Assembly (NCBI GenBank): GCA_018663565.1 | Contig: JABJQE010000225.1 | Coordinates: 1-8,850 of the forward strand | DNA: 8,850 bases | Source: Phycisphaerae bacterium | GTDB lineage: Bacteria > Planctomycetota > Phycisphaerae > Phycisphaerales > SM1A02 | Direction: 5' to 3' | Shown: positions 1 to 6,898 of the stretch, one piece after another | Numbering within the stretch: the stretch's first letter is position 1 | Layout: the number at the start of each line of letters is the position of its first letter | The notes under the pieces: generated by a model | Told to the model about the DNA's origin: nothing | What the model saw: the letters and a program-made list of their open reading frames with translations, nothing else | Database searches by the model: none | Program-made: the position numbers and the translations under genes

Positions 1-2
1 GT

Positions 3-149
3 TCAGCAAGTGGTGCCAAAGATCTTCAAGAATTCATTAGCGACGGCCCAGGGTTCTGGGTCTTTGCAGGCGGAATCGCTGCGATGATTGTGGTCCTTGC
101 CGTCATTGCATCGATTGCCAAGAAGGCACTTGCGAAGGTCGCCAACTAG
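3..149 (+). CDS. C-terminal end of an unidentified membrane protein (partial)
   Basis: An open frame enters from the left edge and ends at TAG 147-149, leaving 48 residues. The visible part has a short polar stretch (SASGAKDLQEFISDGPG) followed by one strongly hydrophobic segment of about 22 residues beginning GFWVFAGG and ending VIASIA. A short basic tail with four Lys (KKALAKVAN) closes the protein. A C-terminal transmembrane helix with a basic tail is seen directly; by the positive-inside rule the C-terminus should be cytoplasmic. The tail is loosely like the ends of multi-spanning proteins such as TVP38/DedA-type proteins, but this is not enough to assign a family. The gene converges on the neighbouring protease gene, and the two stop codons share the palindrome CTAG at 146-149. 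Confidence 0.6.
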   Translation, partial: SASGAKDLQEFISDGPGFWVFAGGIAAMIVVLAVIASIAKKALAKVAN

Positions 150-2251
150 CAGTTCTGCCCCCAGCGGCTCAGTACCGCAAGCACGTCATCGACATCAACC
201 TCACCCGAACCATCAACATCGGCATCGCAGGCGCCACACGGTCCCCACGAGGCAATGATGCCCAGTAGGTCATCAATTCCGACAATCCCATCACCGTTCA
301 CATCTTCGCTGCATCCTGTGTCCTCGACAGTATGCGACCACGCCGATGCTGGAATAGCCTGGCGAGGTATGCCGGGGCCTTCGATACGAGCAATAAGCCC
401 TGCGCCGCCGCCGCTCTCGAAGAACTCCACCCGAATGCGGTGCTTGCCGGTCATCAATCCGATCGACCCGGACACTTCCACCATGCCGTGCAGTCCGTCA
501 TTATCGACCACAAAGTTATCGCCGATGGTTAAACGAGACCCGTCGTCGGAATCAATAGACACGGTGTACAAACCATCCTGCGCCACTTCAATATATCCAT
601 CAAAGGCTGCGCCTACTTCATCGCTCCGACCACTCGTCGCGAACGCTCCAGAAGTACTCGCAAAGTCAATTTGGGAAACCACATCGTCAAAGTATGGATC
701 CATTGCGTCAAAGTCCGGCAAGGCTGACGGGGATGACAACGCGTAGTAGTTCACGTACACGCCGGGCTCGACGGCCGCGGGGCTATCCGGAGCACGCAGG
801 CCTTCTACGCTCACGTAGACCGTCGCGACTGCGCCGGTTTGCAGTTCATAGGTAAAGGAGTCCTCGCCATCGAATCCGCCTGGCGGCGTATATGCCAGCA
901 GATCCTCTGAAGACGTGTCGCCGGCGACCAGATCAACTAGCCCGCCCTCGACACTTGTGGCGTCGAAGTCAACGATTTGTGGTTCAAAGGTGCCGTCACA
1001 ATCAGAAGCGGTGTCATTGAGCAAGACATCAATTTCAATCGTGTTGCCAGTCAATGTTTGCGCCCAGTCATCAACTGCTGTTCCCGCCGCGGCATTCAAG
1101 ACACATCCGGGCTCGATGGAATCGAGATAGGACAGAATGACTTGCTGAACACGATCGTGAAACCCAAGGCGGATATTGGTGATGCCACCCGAGCATGTAT
1201 GGCAGTACGACATAATTGTGCCGTTCTCGGCACCCGTGCAATCGCCATTGCCGCAATTGTCAATCGGTGGCGAATACCCATCGTGCGTATGAAGCGTTCC
1301 AAAGTTGTGACCAAGCTCATGAGCCATCACGACGAGATCCCAGTTGTCCCCGTGGTTGTCCTCAAGCGGATAGGGGAAGTGACCATTGAGATACCCAGAC
1401 ACGCCATACCCATGGTTGTGGTTACAGATCACACTCAGCCACGCTACGCCGCCATACGGAAGGTTCTCCCGCCCGGTCAGGATGTGCGCAATATTGCGGG
1501 ATATGTGTCCCATGTTGGCAACCCATTCATTCCGGAATTGATCGAGCATGTCCGTTCCGCTTGTCGGGTCATACGGATCAATATCCGATGACCACACACG
1601 TAAGTACGCCACTTGAAGTCGCACATTCACATTCTCAACATAGATCTCACTGATGGCCCCAGCGAGTGAGAGCGAATAGGCCGCTGCTGCATTCGTGTCT
1701 CCGCCAAAAATCCGCTCTGTGAATTCCCAATCTGTATCCAGCGCCAGCATGGCGACCCTGCACGGGGGCCCCTCACCACTCCTGCCATCTTCACTCACTT
1801 GATGCGGCTGAGGTGGCCGGCCATCCGTTGTTCGTATCTCACACTCAGGAATCTCAAATATTGAGGCGGGCAAGTCTGCCACATCAGTTGCCCATACGTC
1901 GCCCGGCAATCCCCCGCTACTTACGATTTCAATCTCGCCGTTGACTCGGACAAATCCATTTGTAAAGTGACTCGATACTGCAACGTAAACGCCACTGTCT
2001 TCTTCGCCTTGCACTACCCCGTGCCACAAACGAAGTCCGCCGAGATCAACTGGGCTTGGCCCACCACTGTTCATCACAACGACCTCGCTATTGGGCGAGC
2101 GAACCTCGAATTGCTCAAGTAGAAGCACGCGGCCCGACTCCATGACGAATCGGCCCGTCTGCAAACTCGTTTCCTGCAAGTCAGTGGACAAGTCAGTCCA
2201 TGTCAAACCACCGCTGCCAAGAACACAAGACGCTGCAAAAACAGTCAACAT
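146..2251 (-). CDS. Secreted metzincin metalloprotease with Ig-like, PA14 and dockerin-like C-terminal domains
   Basis: A 701-residue protein predicted to be an exported zinc endopeptidase of the metzincin clan, closest to bacterial M12B/reprolysin-like proteases. An N-terminal pro-region (about 20-165) is followed by the catalytic domain (about 165-385), with zinc site HELGHNFGTLH at 311-321 (H311, H315, H321; catalytic E312) and a Met-turn, IMSYC, at M347. Cys pairs around CGNGDC suggest disulfides and an extracellular location. Residues 387-482 look like a bacterial Ig/cadherin-like module (DD...VLLND...YTPPGGFDGEDSFTY). Residues 495-635 look like a PA14 domain (YVNYY...FDGYIEV...SDDGSRLTI), often carbohydrate binding. 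Residues 645-701 hold two Ca-binding repeats (DVNGDGIVGIDDLL; DVDGSGEVDVDDVL), each closing with W-G. The frame is open to 2362, but ATG 2249-2251 is chosen because GAGGAGG lies 8 nt upstream. The resulting leader is short and lacks a basic n-region. It lies 101 nt downstream of a paralogue on the same strand. Confidence 0.88.
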   Translation of the reverse strand: MLTVFAASCVLGSGGLTWTDLSTDLQETSLQTGRFVMESGRVLLLEQFEVRSPNSEVVVMNSGGPSPVDLGGLRLWHGVVQGEEDSGVYVAVSSHFTNGFVRVNGEIEIVSSGGLPGDVWATDVADLPASIFEIPECEIRTTDGRPPQPHQVSEDGRSGEGPPCRVAMLALDTDWEFTERIFGGDTNAAAAYSLSLAGAISEIYVENVNVRLQVAYLRVWSSDIDPYDPTSGTDMLDQFRNEWVANMGHISRNIAHILTGRENLPYGGVAWLSVICNHNHGYGVSGYLNGHFPYPLEDNHGDNWDLVVMAHELGHNFGTLHTHDGYSPPIDNCGNGDCTGAENGTIMSYCHTCSGGITNIRLGFHDRVQQVILSYLDSIEPGCVLNAAAGTAVDDWAQTLTGNTIEIDVLLNDTASDCDGTFEPQIVDFDATSVEGGLVDLVAGDTSSEDLLAYTPPGGFDGEDSFTYELQTGAVATVYVSVEGLRAPDSPAAVEPGVYVNYYALSSPSALPDFDAMDPYFDDVVSQIDFASTSGAFATSGRSDEVGAAFDGYIEVAQDGLYTVSIDSDDGSRLTIGDNFVVDNDGLHGMVEVSGSIGLMTGKHRIRVEFFESGGGAGLIARIEGPGIPRQAIPASAWSHTVEDTGCSEDVNGDGIVGIDDLLGIIASWGPCGACDADVDGSGEVDVDDVLAVLSRWGQNC

Positions 2252-2259
2252 TACACGAT

Positions 2260-2266
2260 CCTCCTC
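2260..2266 (-). promoter_or_regulatory. Shine-Dalgarno site fixing the start of the 701-aa protease
   Basis: On the minus strand the sequence reads GAGGAGG, then 8 nt, then ATG at 2251. This strong ribosome binding site favours the internal ATG over the in-frame start codon 111 nt further upstream (2362). That upstream position has no comparable site and would overlap the end of the preceding gene. Confidence 0.75.
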
Positions 2267-2352
2267 ATGCGCCGAATACGACCCCTCCGCAGAATCGCTC
2301 GTCGTACATTGGACCACATCCACCCGAAAACGCAAGTGGAAAGGTTGCAGGT

Positions 2353-3654
2353 CTACCCCCAATCCTGCAAGACCTGCAAGAGATCCAGCACATCAACCCC
2401 GCCAGATCCATCAACGTCCTCACTACAGTCACATCCAGTGCAGAGCCCAAACTGAGCCATAACACGGCCAAGGTCGATCGCATCCACTGATCCGCTCCCA
2501 TCCACATCAGTTGAATGGGGCAAGCCGAGATCACACACAGCGGGGTTGACCTGAGACAGAAACGTATCGATATCGATCTCAACGCGAGGGTGAAACTCAA
2601 GCACGGTATTGCTCATATAACTGGGGGGGCATGTATGGCAGTACGACATGATGGTTCCGCCCCACGCACTGCTGCAGTCACCGTTTCCGCATCCATCCAC
2701 CGGTGGCACCATCTCATGGGTATGTCGGGCACCAATCGTATGCCCTGTCTCGTGCGCCACGATGATCACATCCCACGTGCTCCAACTGTGGTTTGGCGGC
2801 GGATCGACAAAGAACCCATTCATACTCGATGAATACGCATAACCCCACGCCGAGCAGGCCGAGCCCCGCCAGGCAAGGCCGGCTGAGTCAGGCTGCGATG
2901 ATCCCGACAGCAGGTGTGCCACATGACGATCAGACTCGGGCTCATTCGCTTCCCATTCAATGCGAAACTGATCAAGCAAGTCATCGGTCGGCTCACTCGG
3001 GTCGTACGGATCGGTCGCGTCAGACCACGTTCGAACATAAGTCACTTCAAGAGGCAACCCAAGTTCTGCTTCCTGAATAACGGAAATGGCTCCCGAGAGT
3101 TCGACGATGTAAGCCGCGGCATCGTCAGCATCCCCACCAAAGAGGTCGTTCGTAAACTCCCAGTCTGAGTCAAACGCCACGCGCAAACTTCCACACGCTG
3201 ATCGATTTGAACGATCGCTCCCGACCGCCCGCATTGGGGGTTCCGGAGCGGCAAGTCCGCTGCATGGCTGACGCAGTTCTTGCAACTGAACCGCCGATTC
3301 TTCAAGCAGGTGGTTCCCATCAAGTCGAACCGGACGAATCACACCCCCTCGCAGTGTGAACCCACGTACGCGTGAGTTGTCAACGGTCAAGACCGCGTAC
3401 CCATCATCGAGCACGCCACGCCATTGCCGAAGGCTGCCGATGACTGCGTTTCGCACGCCATCCTGACTTTCCACCACCACCCGCGCGTCGTGAGCGAGCG
3501 CGGACCACGGCTGAAAGTCAATATGCTCCCTTGGCGAGCCAACCTGAATGGGATCGAGTGCGATGGCCAAAATGCCCTGTTCCTGGCTGCGCAGCGTGTC
3601 CGCAATATCTTGGACACCACCACATGAGAGGCACATCAGCAAGCAACCGAGCAT
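2353..3654 (-). CDS. Secreted metzincin metalloprotease with dockerin-like C-terminus (paralogue of the downstream gene)
   Basis: A 433-residue predicted exported zinc protease, clearly paralogous to the following gene. It has a short hydrophobic Cys-containing leader (MLGCLLMCLSCGG), a pro-region to about residue 150, and a metzincin catalytic domain with HETGHTIGARH at 301-311 (H301, H305, H311; E302). The Met-turn is IMSYCHTC (M336). Shared landmarks with the neighbour include FDSDWEFT, F/GGD, S.AISxI, DPYDP, LLDQFR.EW, CGNGDC and GTIMSYCHTC. The C-terminal 50 residues hold two Ca-binding repeats (DVDGSGSVDAIDL near 383 and DVDGSGGVDVLDLL near 413), ending in WG. Unlike the neighbour it has no Ig-like or PA14 domain. 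The frame extends to a GTG at 3702, but ATG 3652-3654 is preferred because AAGGTG lies 6 nt upstream. The GTG version would supply basic residues to the signal peptide, so the start is not settled. Its likely role is extracellular protein degradation or processing. Confidence 0.87.
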   Translation of the reverse strand: MLGCLLMCLSCGGVQDIADTLRSQEQGILAIALDPIQVGSPREHIDFQPWSALAHDARVVVESQDGVRNAVIGSLRQWRGVLDDGYAVLTVDNSRVRGFTLRGGVIRPVRLDGNHLLEESAVQLQELRQPCSGLAAPEPPMRAVGSDRSNRSACGSLRVAFDSDWEFTNDLFGGDADDAAAYIVELSGAISVIQEAELGLPLEVTYVRTWSDATDPYDPSEPTDDLLDQFRIEWEANEPESDRHVAHLLSGSSQPDSAGLAWRGSACSAWGYAYSSSMNGFFVDPPPNHSWSTWDVIIVAHETGHTIGARHTHEMVPPVDGCGNGDCSSAWGGTIMSYCHTCPPSYMSNTVLEFHPRVEIDIDTFLSQVNPAVCDLGLPHSTDVDGSGSVDAIDLGRVMAQFGLCTGCDCSEDVDGSGGVDVLDLLQVLQDWG

Positions 3655-3660
3655 GAAGTC

Positions 3661-3666
3661 CACCTT
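3661..3666 (-). promoter_or_regulatory. Shine-Dalgarno site for the 433-aa protease
   Basis: AAGGTG on the minus strand, 6 nt before ATG 3654. It supports this start over the in-frame GTG at 3702, which directly abuts a hairpin stem and has no purine-rich site before it. Confidence 0.6.
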
Positions 3667-3702
3667 ACGTGGAAAGATGGGCTGTGGCCATGCCAATCGC
3701 AC

Positions 3703-3737
3703 AAACGCGTGGATGACCAGAGAACATCCACGCGTTT
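3703..3737 (-). terminator. Perfect 13-bp inverted repeat, probable terminator or processing hairpin
   Basis: AAACGCGTGGATG at 3703-3715 pairs perfectly with CATCCACGCGTTT at 3725-3737, around a 9-nt loop. It begins 19 nt after the stop codon of the minus-strand EF-hand gene and lies before the start of the first protease gene, the usual place for a transcription terminator. On the minus strand the stem ends in TTT and is then followed by GTGCG, so there is no proper U-tract. A factor-independent terminator is therefore plausible but not certain. An mRNA-stabilising hairpin or a protein-binding palindrome are alternatives. Confidence 0.5.
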
Positions 3738-3756
3738 GAGAAAGAGTCAGGGTGAA

Positions 3757-5673
3757 TCAAGCACCAGGGGGAGGGCCACCGCCGCGGCCACCTTGGCCGC
3801 CGCCTGGGCCGCCGACGCCTCGCATCTGGCGGAAGAACTCGCCAATCTTCTCGCGTTCGGCATCATCGATTTCGCCGTCGCCGTTCGCATCGAAACGCTC
3901 CATGAATTGCTGTCGCATCGCCTCGCGATCGCCATCAAATCCAGGAGGTCCTCCGCGATCGCCACGACCACTCCGTTGGCGGCCACCCGGCAGTTCGGCC
4001 ACGCGTTCTTCGCCAAGAATGTCTCGCAGATCCTGAAGAAATGCCTCATCAAGTTCATCACGGGCATCAAATGCCAATCGCATTGGGTCGTCTTCATCGT
4101 CACCACGCTGTGTACTCTCGCCAGCGGCACGTTGCTGCATCCGCTGCACAAATCGAACTTCACGGGGTTCGTCGTACTTTCGAACGACCAACAAGATGTC
4201 TTCGTTTTCTTCGTCCATGGCAAGATTGCACGCGGTCTGCAATTCCTTGACTGCTGCCATGGTTTCTTCGTCAAGATCCTCGATTTTGGTCGCTGCTTCA
4301 ATGGCACGCTGCGCCCGACTGGTGCGGAAGACTCGGTCGTACCCAGTTTGGAGCGCATTGCGACGAAACTCTGCACCTTGTTCGGCTGGCAAACTCGCGG
4401 CGATCGTCTCGATGGCCATGTCCGTGACATCACGAACTGCTTCGGCGCGATGTTGCCGGGCCCTGAGTTGTTGCAATAGGGCATCAAAATCTGCAGCCTG
4501 CATGGCCTCAAGTGTCTTGAAGACACCAGACTCGTCAAAGGCTGCGCGGGCAGCGAGCGCGCCGTCAAGATCGAGCTCCCACAAGAGCATCAGGTCCTGA
4601 ACGCCAGCGGCTTGTCCGGCTTCGAGTTCAACAACCGCCATCTCAACCATGGGGCCAAGATCGGTTTGCTCTCCTTGCAATCGTCCTTCGGACAATTGTC
4701 GAAGGCGGCGAAGATGACGAGAGAGCTGGTCCCATTCAGCCGCTTGCTCCTCACTCAACAATCCCATCATGGCATCTGTCATTTCGGACGCCATACCGAT
4801 GCGAATGCGTTGAAACTGCTTAAGCAAAGCCATTTGTTCGGTCAACAAGTTCTGCATGACATCCGACTCAAGCTGGGCCATGCGGACTTCACGAAATTGA
4901 TCTCGCACCGCGGTCATTCGTTCCCGAAACTGCTCGCGTATGGCCTCACGTGCTGCGCGACGCGCCTCACGCTGCTCATCTGTCTGTTCAGCGCGAGGCG
5001 TGTCCGAGTTGCCGGCCCCACCGGCTTCGCCGCCCGCAGCCCGATCGCCGCTCGGCTCAGGGCGAGAAACATTACGTGCCTCACGCATTTCTTCATGCAT
5101 GGACTGCATTTCGCCGCGCAAGTTCTCAATACGATCCGCCTCGAGCGATTCGGCTCCAGATGCGTCGCCAAGATCTTGCATTGCTTGCGTTGTTTCATCG
5201 ACGGCCATCTGAAAGTTGGCGTCGTAGTCTTCGAGCAACATGTCAACGACGTCGGCTTGACCTTCATCGAGCGACAAGATCTCAACAATCAAGGGTAGAT
5301 CACGCGTGAGATAATCTGGGCGGAAGACCGATCGCGTAACGCGACCTGAGGGTCCACCCAGAAGACCATCACTCGGGCTGCCCCAGCCACCACGGCCGCC
5401 ACCTCGCCAGCCACGTGAACCTTGTTCGCTTTGCGGGCCGCCTCTGTCACCTCGTCGGTCGCGTTCGCCCCGCTGGCCACGCTCACCACGTTGCCTAGGT
5501 TCGCCCCGCTGGCCTTGGTCGCCACGACTGCCTCGATCTCCCTCAGCCTGCCGTTCGCCATCTGGCGGTGGCGGAGCCTGGCCCATGGCAATAGACCCAC
5601 CAGCCAAAATCGCACCCAAACCAAGCGCCAATGTTGTTCGTTTCATAATCATTGTTGTTCGTTTCATAATCAT
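3757..5673 (-). CDS. Exported helical EF-hand protein with Arg/Gly-rich N-terminal region (Spy/CpxP-like modules)
   Basis: Up to 638 residues, with no recognised enzyme motif. After a Sec signal peptide (KRTTLALGLGAILAGGSIAMG, probable cleavage after GQA near 33), residues 38-105 are an Arg/Gly/Glu/Gln-rich low-complexity tract with repeated QRGE and RGDRG units. Residues about 125-560 are almost wholly charged and helical, with Spy/CpxP-like signatures such as LSLDEGQADVV (134), LLSEEQAAEWDQL (305) and ELEAGQAAGVQDL (349). Near the C-terminus a canonical EF-hand loop, DANGDGEIDDAE (595-606), carries acidic or Asn ligands at positions 1, 3, 5, 9 and 12; a Gly-rich tail ends PPPGA. The start is ambiguous: a 21-bp tandem duplication gives four in-frame ATGs (5673, 5667, 5652, 5646). 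GGGAG lies 10 nt before the first; the ATG at 5646 gives the neatest signal peptide. It is divergent from an ECF sigma operon whose third gene has a similar plan, so it may be a target of that sigma factor. That link is inference. Confidence 0.85.
   Translation of the reverse strand: MIMKRTTMIMKRTTLALGLGAILAGGSIAMGQAPPPPDGERQAEGDRGSRGDQGQRGEPRQRGERGQRGERDRRGDRGGPQSEQGSRGWRGGGRGGWGSPSDGLLGGPSGRVTRSVFRPDYLTRDLPLIVEILSLDEGQADVVDMLLEDYDANFQMAVDETTQAMQDLGDASGAESLEADRIENLRGEMQSMHEEMREARNVSRPEPSGDRAAGGEAGGAGNSDTPRAEQTDEQREARRAAREAIREQFRERMTAVRDQFREVRMAQLESDVMQNLLTEQMALLKQFQRIRIGMASEMTDAMMGLLSEEQAAEWDQLSRHLRRLRQLSEGRLQGEQTDLGPMVEMAVVELEAGQAAGVQDLMLLWELDLDGALAARAAFDESGVFKTLEAMQAADFDALLQQLRARQHRAEAVRDVTDMAIETIAASLPAEQGAEFRRNALQTGYDRVFRTSRAQRAIEAATKIEDLDEETMAAVKELQTACNLAMDEENEDILLVVRKYDEPREVRFVQRMQQRAAGESTQRGDDEDDPMRLAFDARDELDEAFLQDLRDILGEERVAELPGGRQRSGRGDRGGPPGFDGDREAMRQQFMERFDANGDGEIDDAEREKIGEFFRQMRGVGGPGGGQGGRGGGPPPGA
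5463..5514. repeat. Duplicated 16-bp element inside the Arg/Gly-rich coding tract
   Basis: GTTCGCCCCGCTGGCC occurs at 5463-5478 and again at 5499-5514, an exact 16-bp repeat at a 36-bp period. On the minus strand both copies encode part of the RGQRGE/QRGE motif. This suggests that the low-complexity tract grew by duplication. Confidence 0.7.
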
Positions 5674-5674
5674 T
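5632..5674. repeat. 21-bp perfect tandem duplication covering the start codons of the EF-hand protein gene
   Basis: The unit GTTGTTCGTTTCATAATCATT at 5633-5653 is repeated exactly at 5654-5674, with one more shared base on the left side. Since 21 is a multiple of three, the reading frame is kept. The minus-strand protein then begins MIMKRTTMIMKRTT, with four candidate ATG codons. The duplication moves the only visible Shine-Dalgarno-like sequence 21 nt away from the start of the ancestral leader. Confidence 0.9.
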
Positions 5675-5834
5675 CCGAGAGATCTCCCATAGGAGCGGCT
5701 CTACCGCCGCTCGCCTTCCTGTACGTTCCCGCCGATACTGCTATCCCCCTATCTTGAGAGGATACGGCACCAGCTCGATCCGTACTGTTGGACACCCACC
5801 CGCTTCCGCCCGTCACGGCCCCAGAGGACACCGC
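5674..5834. promoter_or_regulatory. Divergent intergenic control region between the EF-hand gene and the ECF sigma operon
   Basis: These 161 bases lie between the divergent starts and should hold both promoters. Seen directly: an inverted repeat GAGCGGC (5693-5699) and GCCGCTC (5706-5712) around a 6-nt loop, located in the leader of the minus-strand gene. There is also a GGGAAC (minus strand, 5730-5725), which resembles the GGAAC-type -35 element of many ECF promoters. No convincing matching -10 element is found at 16-17 nt spacing, and no GGAAC is seen on the plus strand. Assignment of a sigma-dependent promoter here is therefore tentative. Confidence 0.4.
5823..5828 (+). promoter_or_regulatory. 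Shine-Dalgarno site supporting a TTG start for the sigma factor
   Basis: AGAGGA lies 6 nt before the TTG at 5835. The only earlier in-frame candidate considered, TTG 5754, has no purine-rich site upstream and would add a Pro/Arg/His-containing leader not expected in the family. Confidence 0.55.
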
Positions 5835-6419
5835 TTGGACTTCGATCTCGACGCTTGTATCAGAGGTGATGCCGAAGCCTGGCAATCCTTCTGCGACCAC
5901 ACAATTCGATTGGTCATTGCGTCCATTCGGAGGGTCTGCCCAAGCGGAAAGACGCCTTATGGCGATGAAATCGATGATCTTGTGCAATCGGTCTATATCA
6001 AATTACTTCGCAACGATCGCCGCCTCCTCCGCAATTATGACCCCTCCAAGGCCGGCATTTCGACCTGGATCACCCTCATCGCCCGAAGCGTTGCCATCGA
6101 CTCGCTGCGGCGACGAACACTGGACACCCGCCCAATGGATGAGGCCTTTGGGGCCGTATCCCCAGATGTCCAGCAGGCCGCTCCAATCGGCCCATTAATC
6201 CCCACCCACCTCTTGACGGCACGCCAACAGCTCATTTTGACAATGCTCTTCCAAGACGGGTTGGATGTGACCGAAGTGGCCGAGGCCCTCGATGTCAATC
6301 CGCAGACCATTCGAAGCACCAAGCACAAGGCCATGGAACGGCTTCGGTCACACTTCAACGCCCAATCAGACGGGGATGCCCCCCCATCGAATGACGTACA
6401 GCCCGAGGACCGCATATGA
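5835..6419 (+). CDS. ECF-type (sigma-70 family) RNA polymerase sigma factor
   Basis: A 194-residue protein with the two-domain layout of extracytoplasmic-function sigma factors. Region 2 spans about residues 4-94 and includes DDLVQSVYIKLL (47-58, core-binding region 2.2) and STWITLIARSVAIDSLRRR (the -10 recognition helix). Region 4 spans about 127-174 (LTARQQLILTML, then a helix-turn-helix VTEVAEALDVNPQTIRSTKHKAMERLR) and would contact the -35 element. Region 3 is absent, as expected. The start is taken as TTG 5835, preceded by AGAGGA at 6 nt; an in-frame TTG at 5754 would add 27 residues. The stop overlaps the next start in ATGA (6416-6419), so translation is probably coupled to the anti-sigma gene. 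It should direct RNA polymerase to a small regulon when freed from the anti-sigma factor; autoregulation is typical of the family but not proven here. Confidence 0.9.
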   Translation: MDFDLDACIRGDAEAWQSFCDHTIRLVIASIRRVCPSGKTPYGDEIDDLVQSVYIKLLRNDRRLLRNYDPSKAGISTWITLIARSVAIDSLRRRTLDTRPMDEAFGAVSPDVQQAAPIGPLIPTHLLTARQQLILTMLFQDGLDVTEVAEALDVNPQTIRSTKHKAMERLRSHFNAQSDGDAPPSNDVQPEDRI

Positions 6420-6898
6420 CTTCATCACCAAACCAATTCGACGATCTTGAACGCCGCCTCAAAGCCGGGTGGCAGTGGTCAGATACCGCCCCGCCAGTAT
6501 CCGCCGAAGATCTTGCCGCGTGGGTGGATCAGCCTGTCGAACACGAAGCGATCGAGGCGGCGCTCGCCCACGACGCAAATCTTCGCGCCGCGGTAGTAGA
6601 ACTTCGCCGGGGTGCCCATCAGGCTAGCGAGTCTCCCAGTCCAGCGCTCCTCCGCCGTGTGCAGGCACTCGTGCCTGATCGGCCTGCTGTTGCCGGGCGA
6701 ATCGGCCTGTGGGCAGCTGCGGCAGCAGCCGCTGTACTGCTTGCCTTTGGCGGGTGGCAACTCGGTTCCGCGAGCGGCACGGACCGATCGCTTGATACCG
6801 ATACGCTTGCCTTCGCGACATTCGGCCTCAGCACCGCGGGCGTTGATGAGAACGGGTCGTTTCTGGTTGTCTCCGAATTCTCGGCGGAGTCTAAGTAA
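6416..6898 (+). CDS. Probable membrane-anchored anti-sigma factor
   Basis: A 160-residue single-pass protein. The cytoplasmic part (1-95) contains the acidic/alanine-rich helix AIEAALAHDANLRAAVVELRR (45-65), of a type common in anti-sigma factors and related planctomycete regulators. One transmembrane segment, rich in Ala, lies at about 96-117 (IGLWAAAAAAAVLLAFGG), followed by a short periplasmic tail of about 43 residues. There is no HxxxCxxC zinc motif, so it is not a ZAS-type anti-sigma factor. The assignment rests mainly on position: its ATG overlaps the stop of the sigma gene by 4 nt, with GAGGA 6 nt upstream, and its stop overlaps the next gene by 1 nt. The likely role is to hold the sigma factor at the membrane and receive a signal from the downstream periplasmic protein. 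The family is not recognised with certainty. Confidence 0.72.
   Translation: MTSSPNQFDDLERRLKAGWQWSDTAPPVSAEDLAAWVDQPVEHEAIEAALAHDANLRAAVVELRRGAHQASESPSPALLRRVQALVPDRPAVAGRIGLWAAAAAAAVLLAFGGWQLGSASGTDRSLDTDTLAFATFGLSTAGVDENGSFLVVSEFSAESK

Noticed and set aside
146..320. Dockerin-like tail taken as evidence for a cellulosome
   Set aside because: No cohesin or scaffoldin is present in the window, and such Ca-binding tails are common on unrelated secreted proteins of Phycisphaerae-type planctomycetes.
977..1591. Plus-strand open frame of 204 codons inside the first protease gene
   Set aside because: It lies antisense to the catalytic domain with HELGH and Met-turn motifs; its own translation has no recognisable domain and no convincing ribosome site.
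2252..2362. Upstream extension of the 701-aa protease to 2362
   Set aside because: It would overlap the end of the preceding gene and bypass the strong GAGGAGG site before ATG 2251; the added residues do not look like a signal peptide.
3709..5298. Long plus-strand frames (3709-4479 and 4612-5298) and a minus frame (3747-4568) across the EF-hand gene
   Set aside because: They are shadows of a compositionally biased, charged helical gene. The 638-residue frame has a signal peptide and a canonical EF-hand, while the others have no coherent features.
5754..5834. Longer N-terminus for the sigma factor from TTG 5754
   Set aside because: There is no Shine-Dalgarno site before it, and the extra 27 residues lie outside the ECF fold; AGAGGA at 5823-5828 points to TTG 5835.
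6416..6700. Zinc-binding (ZAS) anti-sigma domain
   Set aside because: No HxxxCxxC motif occurs; the protein contains no Cys in this region, so a ZAS-type redox mechanism is not supported.
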